Assembly (NCBI GenBank): GCA_020849895.1
Contig: JADZFN010000055.1
Coordinates: 1 to 64,000, forward strand
Length of the DNA: 64,000 nucleotides
Direction: 5' to 3'
Source: Verrucomicrobiia bacterium
GTDB lineage: Bacteria; Verrucomicrobiota; Verrucomicrobiia; JABWAM01
Made by a program: the position numbers and the translations under genes. The notes under the pieces were generated by a model. That model saw only the letters and a program-made list of their open reading frames with translations, was not told where the DNA came from and made no database searches. Shown piece after piece: positions 49,013 through 58,863 of this stretch (position 1 is the first letter of the stretch; each line of letters begins with the position of its first letter).

Positions 49013-50584
49013 TCAAATTAATCGGGCGTAATCGTCAAGGTTCAAGCGCCATACGGGAATCCCGCAGTAGCGCTCCCCTTCGGGGCAGATCGGCCTCTGC
49101 CCGGCGCGGTCGCGCAGGCCGCAGGGCGGCAGAAGAAACTTTCCGATGCGCGGGTTCACCTCGCGCACCTGGCGGGCTTCGTCCAGCGCTGCGAGCCAGA
49201 TTTCCTCCTGCGCGTTGTAACAGAGCCGCATTGCGCACTTGTGGCGGAGGCTCATCAGATCGGCCGATTCGGTGAAGCGGATCGCCACGGCGTTCGGGAG
49301 CGCGTAGGCGGCGAACTCGTCCGGAGCGCCCGCCGCGCGCAGTGCCGTGAGCCCCTCCCACGCGCGCGCCATCGCCCGTTCGTAGAGCGCACGGCATTTC
49401 GCGTCGGCCCGCACCACCGCCGGGGTGATGTAGTCCGGGTCGCGCGTCAGATAGGCCGCGAGACAGGGACGCGACCCCGGCGTCATGCGGTGGCGCTGGT
49501 CCTGGGAATCGGCCGTATGACTGAGTTTTTTGCGAAAGGTCCATGCGGGATGGAAGAGGGCGCGCGCCACCTTCGAAAGGCTCGTGAGGTTCATCGCTTC
49601 TCCGAGGAGGCGGTTGCGCGCGGGATCGAGCGCCAGGGCGATCGCGTCGTCGTCTTCCAAGTCGGCACGCGGCGCGCCGAGGACCTCGCGTACGGCGTCG
49701 GCCAGCAGCTTTTCGTTGTTCACCTTGTGGTCCACGAGCAGGGAAACCCGTCCGCCGAGGTCCACGTCGAATTCGTGGATGAACTGCGCCTGGGCGCGGG
49801 CGTCCGCCGCGCCGACGGCTTCCCGGAAGAAACGGTGCTCCGCGGTTTCCTCGAGGGGGATCGGTTCTTCGAGCACCGCCCGGTATCCGGGTGCGACGCG
49901 GAGAAGCTCCTCCACCATCGCGCCGACCACGAGCGCCTGTTCCGCCGGCGCATCCATCTGGCGGCAGCAGCGGTGGTAGCGCATCAGGGTGATGCCGCTC
50001 ACCGTATGGTAGAGGTTGGTGAACGTGCCGATCGGAAGCGCGTAGCGCGCCGCCTCCATGCAGCGTTTTCTGATGGCGTCGCGCGTCGTTTTTTCCTCGG
50101 GGTTTTTTGCGCGCCCCTTGAAGCGCGCGAAGTATTCCTCGGCCACCGGTGGTTCGAGCGCCGCTGCCAGCTCCCGATAGGCTTCGAACTGCCCCTCCGT
50201 CGTCCGGCGGTACACTTCGAGCGCCCGCCCCTCCAGGGGCGGCACCGCGCAGGTGTCGGGCTTCACCTCCACATATCGCTGGCTCACCTGCTCCGAGTTA
50301 TAGAACGGATGGCTGTGCAGGAACGTCCAGACGAACTGGCGCGAGACGTTCGCCAGGGCGAACTGGAAGTGGGCATGTTGGAAGACCGTATGATGCCCTC
50401 CCAGGTAAAGGCTTCGCGCCAGGTCGTCGCGGCGCGGCCAGCCCGCCACTTCTTCCGCAGTCACGATCCCCTTCGCCGAGTAGCAGGTGCGCGCCGCGGC
50501 CACAGCGTTGTCGAAGGCGTTCGAAAAAGCCCCCGTGAGACGGACGACGGGCGGCGCGGAGAGGAATCGGAGAGGAACGCTCAT
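49013..50584 (-). CDS. Double-domain ThyX-like (FAD-dependent thymidylate synthase-like) protein
   Basis: First half GHHTVFQHAHFQFALANVSRQFVWTFLHSHPFYNSEQVSQRYVEV; second half SLSKVARALFHPAWTFRKKLSHTADSQDQRHRMTPGSRP; two ThyX-like arrangements in one ORF. Confidence 0.78.
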   Translation of the reverse strand: MSVPLRFLSAPPVVRLTGAFSNAFDNAVAAARTCYSAKGIVTAEEVAGWPRRDDLARSLYLGGHHTVFQHAHFQFALANVSRQFVWTFLHSHPFYNSEQVSQRYVEVKPDTCAVPPLEGRALEVYRRTTEGQFEAYRELAAALEPPVAEEYFARFKGRAKNPEEKTTRDAIRKRCMEAARYALPIGTFTNLYHTVSGITLMRYHRCCRQMDAPAEQALVVGAMVEELLRVAPGYRAVLEEPIPLEETAEHRFFREAVGAADARAQAQFIHEFDVDLGGRVSLLVDHKVNNEKLLADAVREVLGAPRADLEDDDAIALALDPARNRLLGEAMNLTSLSKVARALFHPAWTFRKKLSHTADSQDQRHRMTPGSRPCLAAYLTRDPDYITPAVVRADAKCRALYERAMARAWEGLTALRAAGAPDEFAAYALPNAVAIRFTESADLMSLRHKCAMRLCYNAQEEIWLAALDEARQVREVNPRIGKFLLPPCGLRDRAGQRPICPEGERYCGIPVWRLNLDDYARLI

Positions 50585-50669
50585 GCGTGAGGTCTTGCGG
50601 ATTTCGCGTCGAGCCTTTACCTTGGCGCAACTCGCGTCCGGTGTCCACGCCCCGAGCGCGCTCCCCGCC

Positions 50670-51368
50670 ATGCCGACCATCCTTCTAGTGGACGACGAAC
50701 CCGCCAACCTCGAAGTGGGCGCCGAACTGGTGGCCGTCGAGGGCTACAAGGCGATCACCGCCGGCGACGGCGAACAGGCCCTTCGCGCCGTGCAGGACTA
50801 TCGCCCCGACCTCGCCATCCTCGACATCGTGATGCCGAAGATGAACGGCATCGAGCTCTGTCGCCGCATCAAGACCAACCCCCTCAGCTACGCGATGCCG
50901 GTGATCATGATCACCGCGCTCACTTCGCAGGAGGACAAGCTCAAGGCGATCCGCGCCGGCGCCGACGATTTTCTCACCAAGCCCTTCGACCGCATCGAGC
51001 TCGCGGCGCGCCTGCGCTCCCTGCTCCGCCTCAAGGCGATCCACGACCGCCTCGAATCCAGCCTCGCCACCCTCCGCGAGATGCAGCAGGCGCGCGAGCA
51101 GCTCCTCCTCCGCGCCGCCCGCGACGTGAACGGTCCGCTCAACGCGATTTCCGACTGCCTCCAATCCGTCGCCTCCGGGCAGCATCTCCTGCCGCCCGAC
51201 GTCTCCCAGAAGATCGAGCCCGCGCTCTTCTGCGTGGACATGGTGGGCTCGATGGTCGGCGATTTCGCGAACATCATGCGCCTCGAACAGGACAAGCTCC
51301 AGATCGCCTATGAATCGCTCAAGGCCGAACAGGCCGCCAACGCCAGGCAGCAGGAACAGCAGAAGTAG
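50670..51368 (+). CDS. Response regulator with receiver plus degenerate kinase-like helical region
   Basis: TILLVDDEPANLEVGAELVAVEG..DLAILDIVMPKMNGIELCRRIK..MITALTSQEDKLKAIRAGADDFLTKPF. Confidence 0.88.
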   Translation: MPTILLVDDEPANLEVGAELVAVEGYKAITAGDGEQALRAVQDYRPDLAILDIVMPKMNGIELCRRIKTNPLSYAMPVIMITALTSQEDKLKAIRAGADDFLTKPFDRIELAARLRSLLRLKAIHDRLESSLATLREMQQAREQLLLRAARDVNGPLNAISDCLQSVASGQHLLPPDVSQKIEPALFCVDMVGSMVGDFANIMRLEQDKLQIAYESLKAEQAANARQQEQQK

Positions 51369-51394
51369 GCGCTGTCCGACGCGGCTTTTCGAGC

Positions 51395-51916
51395 ATGGAA
51401 GAATGGAAAATCCAGCCGCGCGGCAGCGCCTGCTCCGTCTGCCGCCGCCCCTTCGAGGCCAGGGAGACCTGCCACACGGTGCTGACCCTTCGCGCCGGGC
51501 AGTTCCTCCGCGAGGACCTATGCGCCCCCTGCTGGCAGGGACAGGGCGGAGGCGAGGTCCGCGCGCGCGTCGGCGTGGTGTCGCTCTGGCAGGGGGGCTT
51601 CGAGCCTCCCGAAGCGCCTCCGCCCGATCCGCTGCCTCACCAGGACGCCGAGTCCATCCTCCGCCGCATGATGGAGCGCAACTCGCCTGAGGAAGCCGAG
51701 GCGCGTTATCTCCTGGCCGTCATGCTCGAACGCAAGCGCGTCTTCCGCCATCGTGAGACCCGGCAGGGCGAGACGCCTCTCCTCGTCTACGAACACGCCG
51801 GCACCGGTGAGGCGTTCCTGATCCACGATCCGCGCCTCCGTTTGGACCAGCTCGACGCCGTGCAGCAACGCGTCTCCGCCATGCTCGACGGTGGAGGTGT
51901 CGGCGCGAAGGCATGA
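51395..51916 (+). CDS. Hypothetical zinc-ribbon-like protein
   Basis: CSVCRRPFEARETCHT..LREDLCAPCW cysteine pairs; 173 aa. Confidence 0.6.
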   Translation: MEEWKIQPRGSACSVCRRPFEARETCHTVLTLRAGQFLREDLCAPCWQGQGGGEVRARVGVVSLWQGGFEPPEAPPPDPLPHQDAESILRRMMERNSPEEAEARYLLAVMLERKRVFRHRETRQGETPLLVYEHAGTGEAFLIHDPRLRLDQLDAVQQRVSAMLDGGGVGAKA

Positions 51917-51967
51917 GAGGGTGTTTGAAAATTCAACAGAGGGCAGGCCAATTTTCAAACACCCTCT
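51916..51967. repeat. Perfect 18-bp inverted repeat (AGAGGGTGTTTGAAAATT, 16-nt loop) between convergent genes
   Basis: Left arm 51916-51933, right arm 51950-51967 (AATTTTCAAACACCCTCT). Possible bidirectional terminator or MITE remnant. Confidence 0.85.
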
Positions 51968-51972
51968 GAGAG

Positions 51973-54003
51973 TTATTTCACGTCCTTCACCCGGAACAAC
52001 TCGCCGACGGACACTCCATAAAGGTCGTGCCCGACCCAGAGGACCGGCGACCACGCCTTCGGCAGCATGCCGACGGGTGTGAGGTCCAGCGTGTTCACAT
52101 CGAGGCGGCAGAGAGTCGTCCCCTTGATGAGCCACCATGTGCCGTCCGCGCGGCGGGGGAAAACGCTTCCCGAGACCGACGCATCCAGGTCCACCCATTT
52201 GACAACGGCCTTTCGGCTGAGATCGTAAAGGTAGAGCGCATCCTTCGCCTCGCCTTCCACGCGTCCAAGAAAGATCGGATCCCGGCCGATGTCGGCGACG
52301 AAGCCGGTGGCGGCAAGGCCTTCCTTCACCGTGAGCCGCTCCACCGGCTTGAGATCGAGGTCGTAGACGCGCAGTTGGGCGGTCGCGCCTTTCGCCCCGT
52401 CGTGCACGCGGCCGGAGACGACGACGCGTTGCGATTTGGGGAGCAGGACGAACCCCTGCGGATCGAGGTCTTTCATCTCTTCGCGGAGGCCGAATTTCGT
52501 GTCGGTGGCGGGCTCGTAATATCCGAGGCCGGTTCCCGTGCTCCAGCGTTCGCGCAGGCCGAGCAGATAAAGGCGTCCGTTCGGGCCGGGCAGGATTTCC
52601 CGCGCGTGATGTGCTTCGGTGATGCCCTGGCCGAAGAAGCCGATGAGCCGCGGGTTGTCGCCGGGGCTGCCCGCCTGAGGCTGCTGGGGCGCTTTCCAGG
52701 GCAGGTTGGGGTCGTAGACCGAGAGGTTCACGTTCGGATAGCCGAGGTACCACGCTTTGCCATCCATCATGGTGATCCGCGGACTGCTCGGACCCGCCTT
52801 GCCGAAATACTCGATCTTCGCGGTTTTCGGGTGATACCGGAAGAAGCCGAGATATTGCGCCACGCTCCCGAAGAGGTCGCCATCGGGCAGCTCAACGAGC
52901 GAAACGATCTTCTGCGGCGCGGCGTTCTTCAGACGAAAACGGACCGTCTTAAACTCCTCGTTCGAACCTGCGGGGCGCCAGCGTACGTGGGACAACCCTT
53001 CCGCGTCTATTTCGCCGAGCCCCTTTTCCTCCAGCTCGGGAGGCGTCCCGGCAGGCAGGGGTTTCGTCATCTTCCAGGGGATGTGGGGATAGGTTTTGGT
53101 CGAGAGCTTCGCGGAATCGGGAGGCGCGCTCTCCATGAGCTTTCCATCCACGCACCACGCGATTTTCTTGACGCCGCCTTCGATCAGTTCGGCGACGACA
53201 AAATCCTTGTTCTCCGAGACGACCACTCGCGCGCCTTCGCCCTTGCACTCTGCGAGGAGGCGTTTCTCCCCGGTCTCCACGTTGAGCGCCATGAGCTCCC
53301 AGTCGCCCTGGCCGACGCTGACGTAGGCCCAGGGCAGATCGAGCGCGAGATAGTAGCCGTAGGTCAATCCCGCGGGACGATGCGCCCCGAGATCGGGAAA
53401 AATCTTCCACTCGAGCGTGTCGGGATTGATTCGCACCACAGCGCTCTTGCCGCTGTAGGATTGGGTGGTGGCATAGAGACATCCATCCTTGCCGGCGATG
53501 AATTTAATGAAGAAACGGTCGTTGGTGAAGGGCTTCCATTCGGCGAGCTCGCCGAGGATCTTGATCGTGTCCTCGACAGGGTCGTAATACCACATCTGCA
53601 TGAAATCCACGAAGTAGAAGACCCGTCCGTTTTCGGCGCGAACCCCGAAGCGTCCGTGGAATCCGGGGAGTTCCACGGTCCGGGTTTTTCCGCCGGCGAG
53701 ATCGGCGATCACCCATTCGGAGTCGGGACGCTGCTGCGGGTCTTCGAAGGCCACGAAGTTGCGGTTTGTGCCCTCGACCTTCTTGCGCACGTACTTGAAA
53801 TCGGAGGTCCCGAGGTAGGTCATGAACTGGCCGATCCAGCGCCATTCGCCGCGCGCGTTCTGGACCAGTGAGCTCACAAACGCCCGCGAGGCGGTCACCG
53901 GCGCGCCGAGGTTTTCTACCGGAAGCGTCGGCGGTTCGGCGAATGCCAGGGTCAGGGTTCCGAACAGGACGGAGAGCAGTGTGGCGGGGAGTTTGCGTTT
54001 CAT
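51973..54003 (-). CDS. Exported beta-propeller-like protein of unknown function
   Basis: Signal peptide MKRKLPATLLSVLFGTLTLAFA; repeated propeller-like strands. Confidence 0.65.
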   Translation of the reverse strand: MKRKLPATLLSVLFGTLTLAFAEPPTLPVENLGAPVTASRAFVSSLVQNARGEWRWIGQFMTYLGTSDFKYVRKKVEGTNRNFVAFEDPQQRPDSEWVIADLAGGKTRTVELPGFHGRFGVRAENGRVFYFVDFMQMWYYDPVEDTIKILGELAEWKPFTNDRFFIKFIAGKDGCLYATTQSYSGKSAVVRINPDTLEWKIFPDLGAHRPAGLTYGYYLALDLPWAYVSVGQGDWELMALNVETGEKRLLAECKGEGARVVVSENKDFVVAELIEGGVKKIAWCVDGKLMESAPPDSAKLSTKTYPHIPWKMTKPLPAGTPPELEEKGLGEIDAEGLSHVRWRPAGSNEEFKTVRFRLKNAAPQKIVSLVELPDGDLFGSVAQYLGFFRYHPKTAKIEYFGKAGPSSPRITMMDGKAWYLGYPNVNLSVYDPNLPWKAPQQPQAGSPGDNPRLIGFFGQGITEAHHAREILPGPNGRLYLLGLRERWSTGTGLGYYEPATDTKFGLREEMKDLDPQGFVLLPKSQRVVVSGRVHDGAKGATAQLRVYDLDLKPVERLTVKEGLAATGFVADIGRDPIFLGRVEGEAKDALYLYDLSRKAVVKWVDLDASVSGSVFPRRADGTWWLIKGTTLCRLDVNTLDLTPVGMLPKAWSPVLWVGHDLYGVSVGELFRVKDVK

Positions 54004-54007
54004 AAAA

Positions 54008-54745
54008 TCACGGAGGCGGCGCAGGAAGGTCCGCGTCGATGAAGGCTTCGACAAAACGATCCGGGAGGACGGCATCCACGTGTCCATCCACAAAAACCAT
54101 TTGAATCCGGTTGAAGTGATAGGCTGCACGGCGACCACGTATCAAACCTTCCGCTTCCGTCGTGATATTGTATTCGAGTCGGTCGCCGGTGTCTTCATAA
54201 CCGGCATCCATCACCAACAGGACACTGTCCTGTCTCGGAATCGAACTGAGCTTGCGTTGCCAATCTGCGAGAGGAGAAGGCGGATCCATGCCGGAGATGC
54301 AGGCATTGATACAGTACATCGTAGGGCGGGCGATCTTGTCTTTCGGTCGAGGATTGAGTCGGCAGCGCATTACGGGACTGATCTCCTCCGCGCTCGTGAA
54401 GTCATTGGTGACTGAACTTCCGAGATAGGGACCGAATCGCTGGCTCCAATAATTGGGGTGGCTGCCCGACCAATAACAGGGCAGATGATCGTCGTTGTCC
54501 TGAGCGTAAAGCATGCTGGCCTGACCGATCTGACGCAGATTGTTCATGCACTCCACTCCGCGCGCACGATTCCGCGCCGATTTCAGCGCGGGCAACAGCA
54601 GCGCGGCGAGGATGGCAATGATCGCGATGACCACCAAAAGTTCGATGAGGGTGAAGCTGGAGCGGGGCGTTCTCCTTCGAACGCGACGGAGACGCGAAGA
54701 GGTGAGCGATCGGGATGGAGAAGGTCCACGAGAAACGTTGGTCAT
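54008..54745 (-). CDS. Type II secretion/pilin-like prepilin with H-X9-DG C-terminal motif
   Basis: [47 protein letters not shown] and [14 protein letters not shown] (H-X9-DG). Confidence 0.92.
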   Translation of the reverse strand: MTNVSRGPSPSRSLTSSRLRRVRRRTPRSSFTLIELLVVIAIIAILAALLLPALKSARNRARGVECMNNLRQIGQASMLYAQDNDDHLPCYWSGSHPNYWSQRFGPYLGSSVTNDFTSAEEISPVMRCRLNPRPKDKIARPTMYCINACISGMDPPSPLADWQRKLSSIPRQDSVLLVMDAGYEDTGDRLEYNITTEAEGLIRGRRAAYHFNRIQMVFVDGHVDAVLPDRFVEAFIDADLPAPPP

Positions 54746-54925
54746 GGACAATCTCCAGAGAGGATTCATCAAGAAGGCCAGACGCGCGAGGGATATTCTA
54801 CTCGAAAAATGTTTTCTGAAAATAGATAAAACCTAGAAAGATATGGAGAATTCCGAGATTTAAAAAATGGAGGCGGCACGAAATTGAGTTGGCCAAACCG
54901 TCGGCCGGCTTGCATGCTGGCGGCC

Positions 54926-57028
54926 ATGAAATCCCTCCGCTGCCGGTTCCTTGCCTCGTTTCTCCTCCTTTCCGCGGGACTGCTTGCGCTCGATGTCGCG
55001 CGCAGCCGCGCCTCGGCCGTTGCGGCGGAGCCTTCGCCCGAGGAGGGGGAACCGCTCGATGTCCGCGATGCGCTTGTTCTCGACACGGAGCCGATCGGCA
55101 TCCCGACGGGCGGAGCGATGTTCCGCCTCCTTCCTCCGGGAAAGGCGAACGACGCGTCTCCGTGGAAGCAGTTGCTCTGGTTCAAGAAGACCGAACGCAC
55201 AGTGCGAAAATCGTACTTCGCCTCCTTGGATTTCGCCAAGGGAACCGTCCGCGAATTCCCCAACGAGATTCCCTCCATCCTGGCCTGGAGCCAGATGTGG
55301 CTGGACGGAAAGCTCTACGTCACGATGCACGTGATGCCGCGCCTTGCGGTCTACGATCCTGCCGCCGACACGCTCACCGATCTCGGCAATCCTTTTCCGG
55401 AAGCGGCGCCACCGGAGAAGCCGACGTTGAGCCTCTACAGCATCGCGGCGTCGCCTGACGGCGCGATCGCCCTCGGCGGTGGCAACGGCACCGATCTCGC
55501 CGTCTACGATCCGAAGACGGGCAAGTTCACTTCGTATGGGCAGATCGGTCCGCCGGGCCAGGAAGGCTACGTGTATTACGTTTCGATGGATGAAAAGTTC
55601 ATCTACTGCGCCCTCCGCCACACCGGACCGTGTCAGCTGGTCGCCGTGAACCGCGCGACGAAGGAGCGCAAGGTGCTCGCCACCCGGTCGCCTGAAGGCT
55701 TCATCAGCGTGGACGGCAACCGCGCGGAATTGATTGACGAAAACAAAAACAAGGTCTGGATCCATCTTGAAAACGGGACCGCCGAAGAGGTCACGCCCGA
55801 GGAAAGCCGGAGGCGTCTCGACGAGCATCTTCGCCCAGGTTTTACGGAGGTCCGGGAGGAGGAGTTGCCCAAGGCGTATGTGGACGATTCCCTGATCGAA
55901 AAGGGGGAGCTTGCGATCCGCGTCCTTGTGCCCGATCCCTCGGTCCAGGGGAAGTTCAATGAAAAAAAATTGGAGGCAGGGCTTTCCACGGAAGGCATTC
56001 TGGATATTGCCGCTCTGCCGGACGGACGGATCGCCGCGGTCGCCCGAGGCTACGGTCCCACCGTCATTGCGGATCCGACGGGGAAACGGAACGAACTTGT
56101 TCAAACCCGGACGAGTTGTTATTCGGTCGCCGCGGTCGGGAAGATGCTCTTTGTCGGCGGCTATCCCGGCGCACGGGTGCTTGTCTACGACACGAGCAAG
56201 CCGCAGACCTCGACGATCGAGCTGCCCGATCGCCCCGCCGTCCCGATCGAAAGTCCGGAAGCCAACCCGCGCCAGGTGGCGTCGTTCCTGGCAGCCACCG
56301 ACGGCGGACACATCGCCTGTTGCCTGACGCCCGCCTCGGACGGACGGGTGTATTTCATCGCGCGGCGCCATCGTTTCCATTACGGTTTCGCGCTCGTCTG
56401 GTGCGATGGCGAAGGCAAGGAGACCGGGATCATTGATGATCAGGGCGCCTTCAATCATTACCAGATCGGCTGGATGTCGCCCGCCAATCAGGGCGGTCAG
56501 CTGCTCATCGCCACGAGCGTCCAGTACAACGAGCAAATTCCCGGCACGGCGGCGGAAGATGGCGCGCTCTTCGTCTTCGACGTGAAGACGCGGAAGATCC
56601 TTGCAAAACACACCCCGCTTCCGAAGGTGAAAGCCCTCCTTGGCGTGGTCCAAACGGGGCCGGACACGGTGGTGGGCGTAGGACAACTCGAAAGCGGTTC
56701 GAGCGTGCTCTACCGGTTCAATCTGAAGACCGGAAAGACGGAACAGACGCGAACCCTGCAGACGACGGTTTGCGGGCCGGCCTACGGATCGCTTTCGGTG
56801 CCGGTGCGCAGCAACGCCTTTGTCTTGGGACCCGATGGCCAGGTTTGGGCGGGAGCGTGCGACAAGGACGGCGGTGCACCGACGCTGTTCTTCCGGATCG
56901 ATCCGAAGGATTTGGCCTGCCAGATCGTGGGAAAAATCGAGGACAACCGCAACCGCCTGCTCTTCAGCGGCGGCGAACTTTACACGACCGGAAGCGCTCA
57001 CGTGATTCGGCTCAAGGGTTGGAAGTAA
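54926..57028 (+). CDS. Exported beta-propeller-like protein, apparent paralog of 51973-54003
   Basis: Signal peptide; propeller-like repeats (LAVYDPAADTLTDLGNP, LAVYDPKTGKFTSYGQIG); NPRQVASF...DGRVYFIARRHRFHYG parallels NPRLIGFF...NGRLYLLGLRERWSTG. Confidence 0.65.
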   Translation: MKSLRCRFLASFLLLSAGLLALDVARSRASAVAAEPSPEEGEPLDVRDALVLDTEPIGIPTGGAMFRLLPPGKANDASPWKQLLWFKKTERTVRKSYFASLDFAKGTVREFPNEIPSILAWSQMWLDGKLYVTMHVMPRLAVYDPAADTLTDLGNPFPEAAPPEKPTLSLYSIAASPDGAIALGGGNGTDLAVYDPKTGKFTSYGQIGPPGQEGYVYYVSMDEKFIYCALRHTGPCQLVAVNRATKERKVLATRSPEGFISVDGNRAELIDENKNKVWIHLENGTAEEVTPEESRRRLDEHLRPGFTEVREEELPKAYVDDSLIEKGELAIRVLVPDPSVQGKFNEKKLEAGLSTEGILDIAALPDGRIAAVARGYGPTVIADPTGKRNELVQTRTSCYSVAAVGKMLFVGGYPGARVLVYDTSKPQTSTIELPDRPAVPIESPEANPRQVASFLAATDGGHIACCLTPASDGRVYFIARRHRFHYGFALVWCDGEGKETGIIDDQGAFNHYQIGWMSPANQGGQLLIATSVQYNEQIPGTAAEDGALFVFDVKTRKILAKHTPLPKVKALLGVVQTGPDTVVGVGQLESGSSVLYRFNLKTGKTEQTRTLQTTVCGPAYGSLSVPVRSNAFVLGPDGQVWAGACDKDGGAPTLFFRIDPKDLACQIVGKIEDNRNRLLFSGGELYTTGSAHVIRLKGWK

Positions 57029-57087
57029 AACGCGCGTCCGCGGAAGAGGGCGCCGGGAGCTGAAAGCCCGAAGCAGGGCGCCGGCGG

Positions 57088-57116
57088 TTGCACCGAGGGC
57101 ACGGGAGTGCTAATCG
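57088..57116 (+). promoter_or_regulatory. Predicted promoter TTGCAC-N17-TAATCG (TGC-extended -10), 6 nt before ATG 57123
   Basis: Motif read directly from the sequence. Confidence 0.5.
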
Positions 57117-57122
57117 CAGGGC

Positions 57123-57716
57123 ATGCGTGTGATTGCCGGGTCGGCCAAGGGATTCGGGTTGAGCGCTCCGAAACACCTCGGTCTGCGCCCGACGCCGGAG
57201 CGGGTGAAGGAGGCCGTCTTCTCGAGCCTCGCGGAGCGCATCCCCGGCGCGCGGGTCCTCGACCTGTTCGCCGGAACAGGCGCCTTTGGGATCGAAGCGC
57301 TCAGCCGGGGCGCTGCCTCCGCCGTTTTCGTGGAGAAGGACGGACGCGCAATGGCGCTTGTGGCCGAGAACCTTCGCAAGACGCGCCTCGGAGAACGCGC
57401 GCGAATGTTTCGCGACGACGCCCGCCACGCGCTCGAGGTCCTTGTGCGGGAGAGGGCCGTCTTCGATCTCGTCTTTGCCGATCCGCCTTACTTCAAACCG
57501 GACGAAGCCGCACGGGGAGGGTCTCGCCGCGCGCCGTTTTCCTGGACCCAATTTCTGCTCGACTCCGAACTCCTGCCGCTGCTTGTGGCGCCGGGAGGCG
57601 TCTTTCTCCTTGAACATTTTGTCAAGGACCTCGATCTCGAAACCGAGTTTTACGCGACGGGAAAAACGCTCGGCTTCGGCGACACTCGGGTGCAGGTGTT
57701 CACGCCGCGTGCCTGA
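57123..57716 (+). CDS. rsmD: 16S rRNA (guanine(966)-N(2))-methyltransferase
   Basis: MRVIAGSAKGFGLSAPKHLGLRPTPERVKEAVFSSLAERIPGARVLDLFAGTGAFGIEALSRGA; FADPPY motif. Confidence 0.95.
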   Translation: MRVIAGSAKGFGLSAPKHLGLRPTPERVKEAVFSSLAERIPGARVLDLFAGTGAFGIEALSRGAASAVFVEKDGRAMALVAENLRKTRLGERARMFRDDARHALEVLVRERAVFDLVFADPPYFKPDEAARGGSRRAPFSWTQFLLDSELLPLLVAPGGVFLLEHFVKDLDLETEFYATGKTLGFGDTRVQVFTPRA

Positions 57717-57809
57717 CGGATGGCGAAGACGGAACACGGTCACCTCCCTGCAGAGCCTGGAGCGGAAGGAGCGATCTTCGCGCCGCAACGGCGGCGGCGC
57801 ATCGTTTTT

Positions 57810-58370
57810 CTACGACAAAATCGCCACCGTCAGGCCGACGCGACCGGAGCGACGCGCTTCATCCCGAATGCGCGCGACGAGATCCTCTCGGATCCGTTCG
57901 CAGCGCGCGCTCCAACGCCGCGTTCCGGCGAGGAATTGGGCGCATCGGCGCACACCCGTAAGGCGCAGCGCGCCCTCCACCGTCGCGCCTTCGGACGCGT
58001 GCGCAAGAAACCGTCGGATTTCCGCGAGGAGCTGGAGTTCGAGGCCTGCGCCCATGGCCCGCGCTTTTTCGAAGAGGTCCATCTGGCGGGGCGGCGCAGA
58101 CGGCACAGTGCGGCGCGCGCTGCTCGCGTAGCCGAACACGAGCCATTTCGCGAGAGCGAGGACTTCCTCCTCGGAGACCTCCGGTTTCACGCGCGTTTTG
58201 TGGTAGTGGCGGAGCAGGGTGTCGGCGACAGTTTCGAGCACCCAGCGTGGAAGCGCTGCGCCACCGATTTCGGGGTCGGAGACGAACCGCGCGGCGAGCC
58301 CCTCGAGGTCCAGCGATTCGAGACGTCCGTCCGCGTGGCGCAAAGGAAGACAATGGCAGGCGAGATGCAT
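57810..58370 (-). CDS. Hypothetical protein encoded just downstream of nrdR
   Basis: MHLACHCLPLRHADGRLESLDLEGLAARFVSD..., starts 5 nt after the nrdR stop; no family recognised. Confidence 0.6.
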   Translation of the reverse strand: MHLACHCLPLRHADGRLESLDLEGLAARFVSDPEIGGAALPRWVLETVADTLLRHYHKTRVKPEVSEEEVLALAKWLVFGYASSARRTVPSAPPRQMDLFEKARAMGAGLELQLLAEIRRFLAHASEGATVEGALRLTGVRRCAQFLAGTRRWSARCERIREDLVARIRDEARRSGRVGLTVAILS

Positions 58371-58374
58371 CGGA

Positions 58375-58827
58375 TCAGCCGGCGCGGAGCGAGGCGGTTT
58401 CCGCATCAAAATCCTCGGGCTGCATGAAACGGCGAAAGACCGAGGCGTAACGTACGGCGGCGACCTGATCCTCGACGCGCAGACGCGCGAGGGCTTTCTC
58501 CCCGATCACGCGGGAAGGAATTTCGGCAAGACGCAAGGCTTCGATCTCCGCCGCGAGCGCCTCCGCCATGAGCGCGATCCGTTCCTCTGTCACCGGTCGC
58601 TTGGCGCAGGCCCGCCGAATTCCCTGTTCCAACTTCGCGCGGGCAAACGGCTCCCGGCGGCCGTCGCGTTTGAGGACCGTGAAATTTTCCGCGCAGATTT
58701 CTTCATGCGTGGTGAAACGATAGCCGCACTTTCGGCAGACGCGACGGCGACGCACTGCGAATCCCTTCTTCGCCACACGCGAATCCATCACCTGCCCCTT
58801 CGGAGAACGGCACTTCGGGCAGAGCAT
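58375..58827 (-). CDS. nrdR: Transcriptional regulator NrdR
   Basis: MLCPKCRSPKGQVMDSRVAKKGFAVRRRRVCRKCGYRFTTHEEI zinc ribbon plus ATP-cone. Confidence 0.96.
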   Translation of the reverse strand: MLCPKCRSPKGQVMDSRVAKKGFAVRRRRVCRKCGYRFTTHEEICAENFTVLKRDGRREPFARAKLEQGIRRACAKRPVTEERIALMAEALAAEIEALRLAEIPSRVIGEKALARLRVEDQVAAVRYASVFRRFMQPEDFDAETASLRAG

Positions 58828-58834
58828 GATCGAA

Positions 58835-58863
58835 AGAATGCACGACCGGTATGGTTAGGTCAA
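58835..58863 (-). promoter_or_regulatory. Predicted promoter TTGACC-N17-CATTCT, 7 nt before the nrdR ATG
   Basis: Reverse complement of 58835-58863. Confidence 0.5.
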
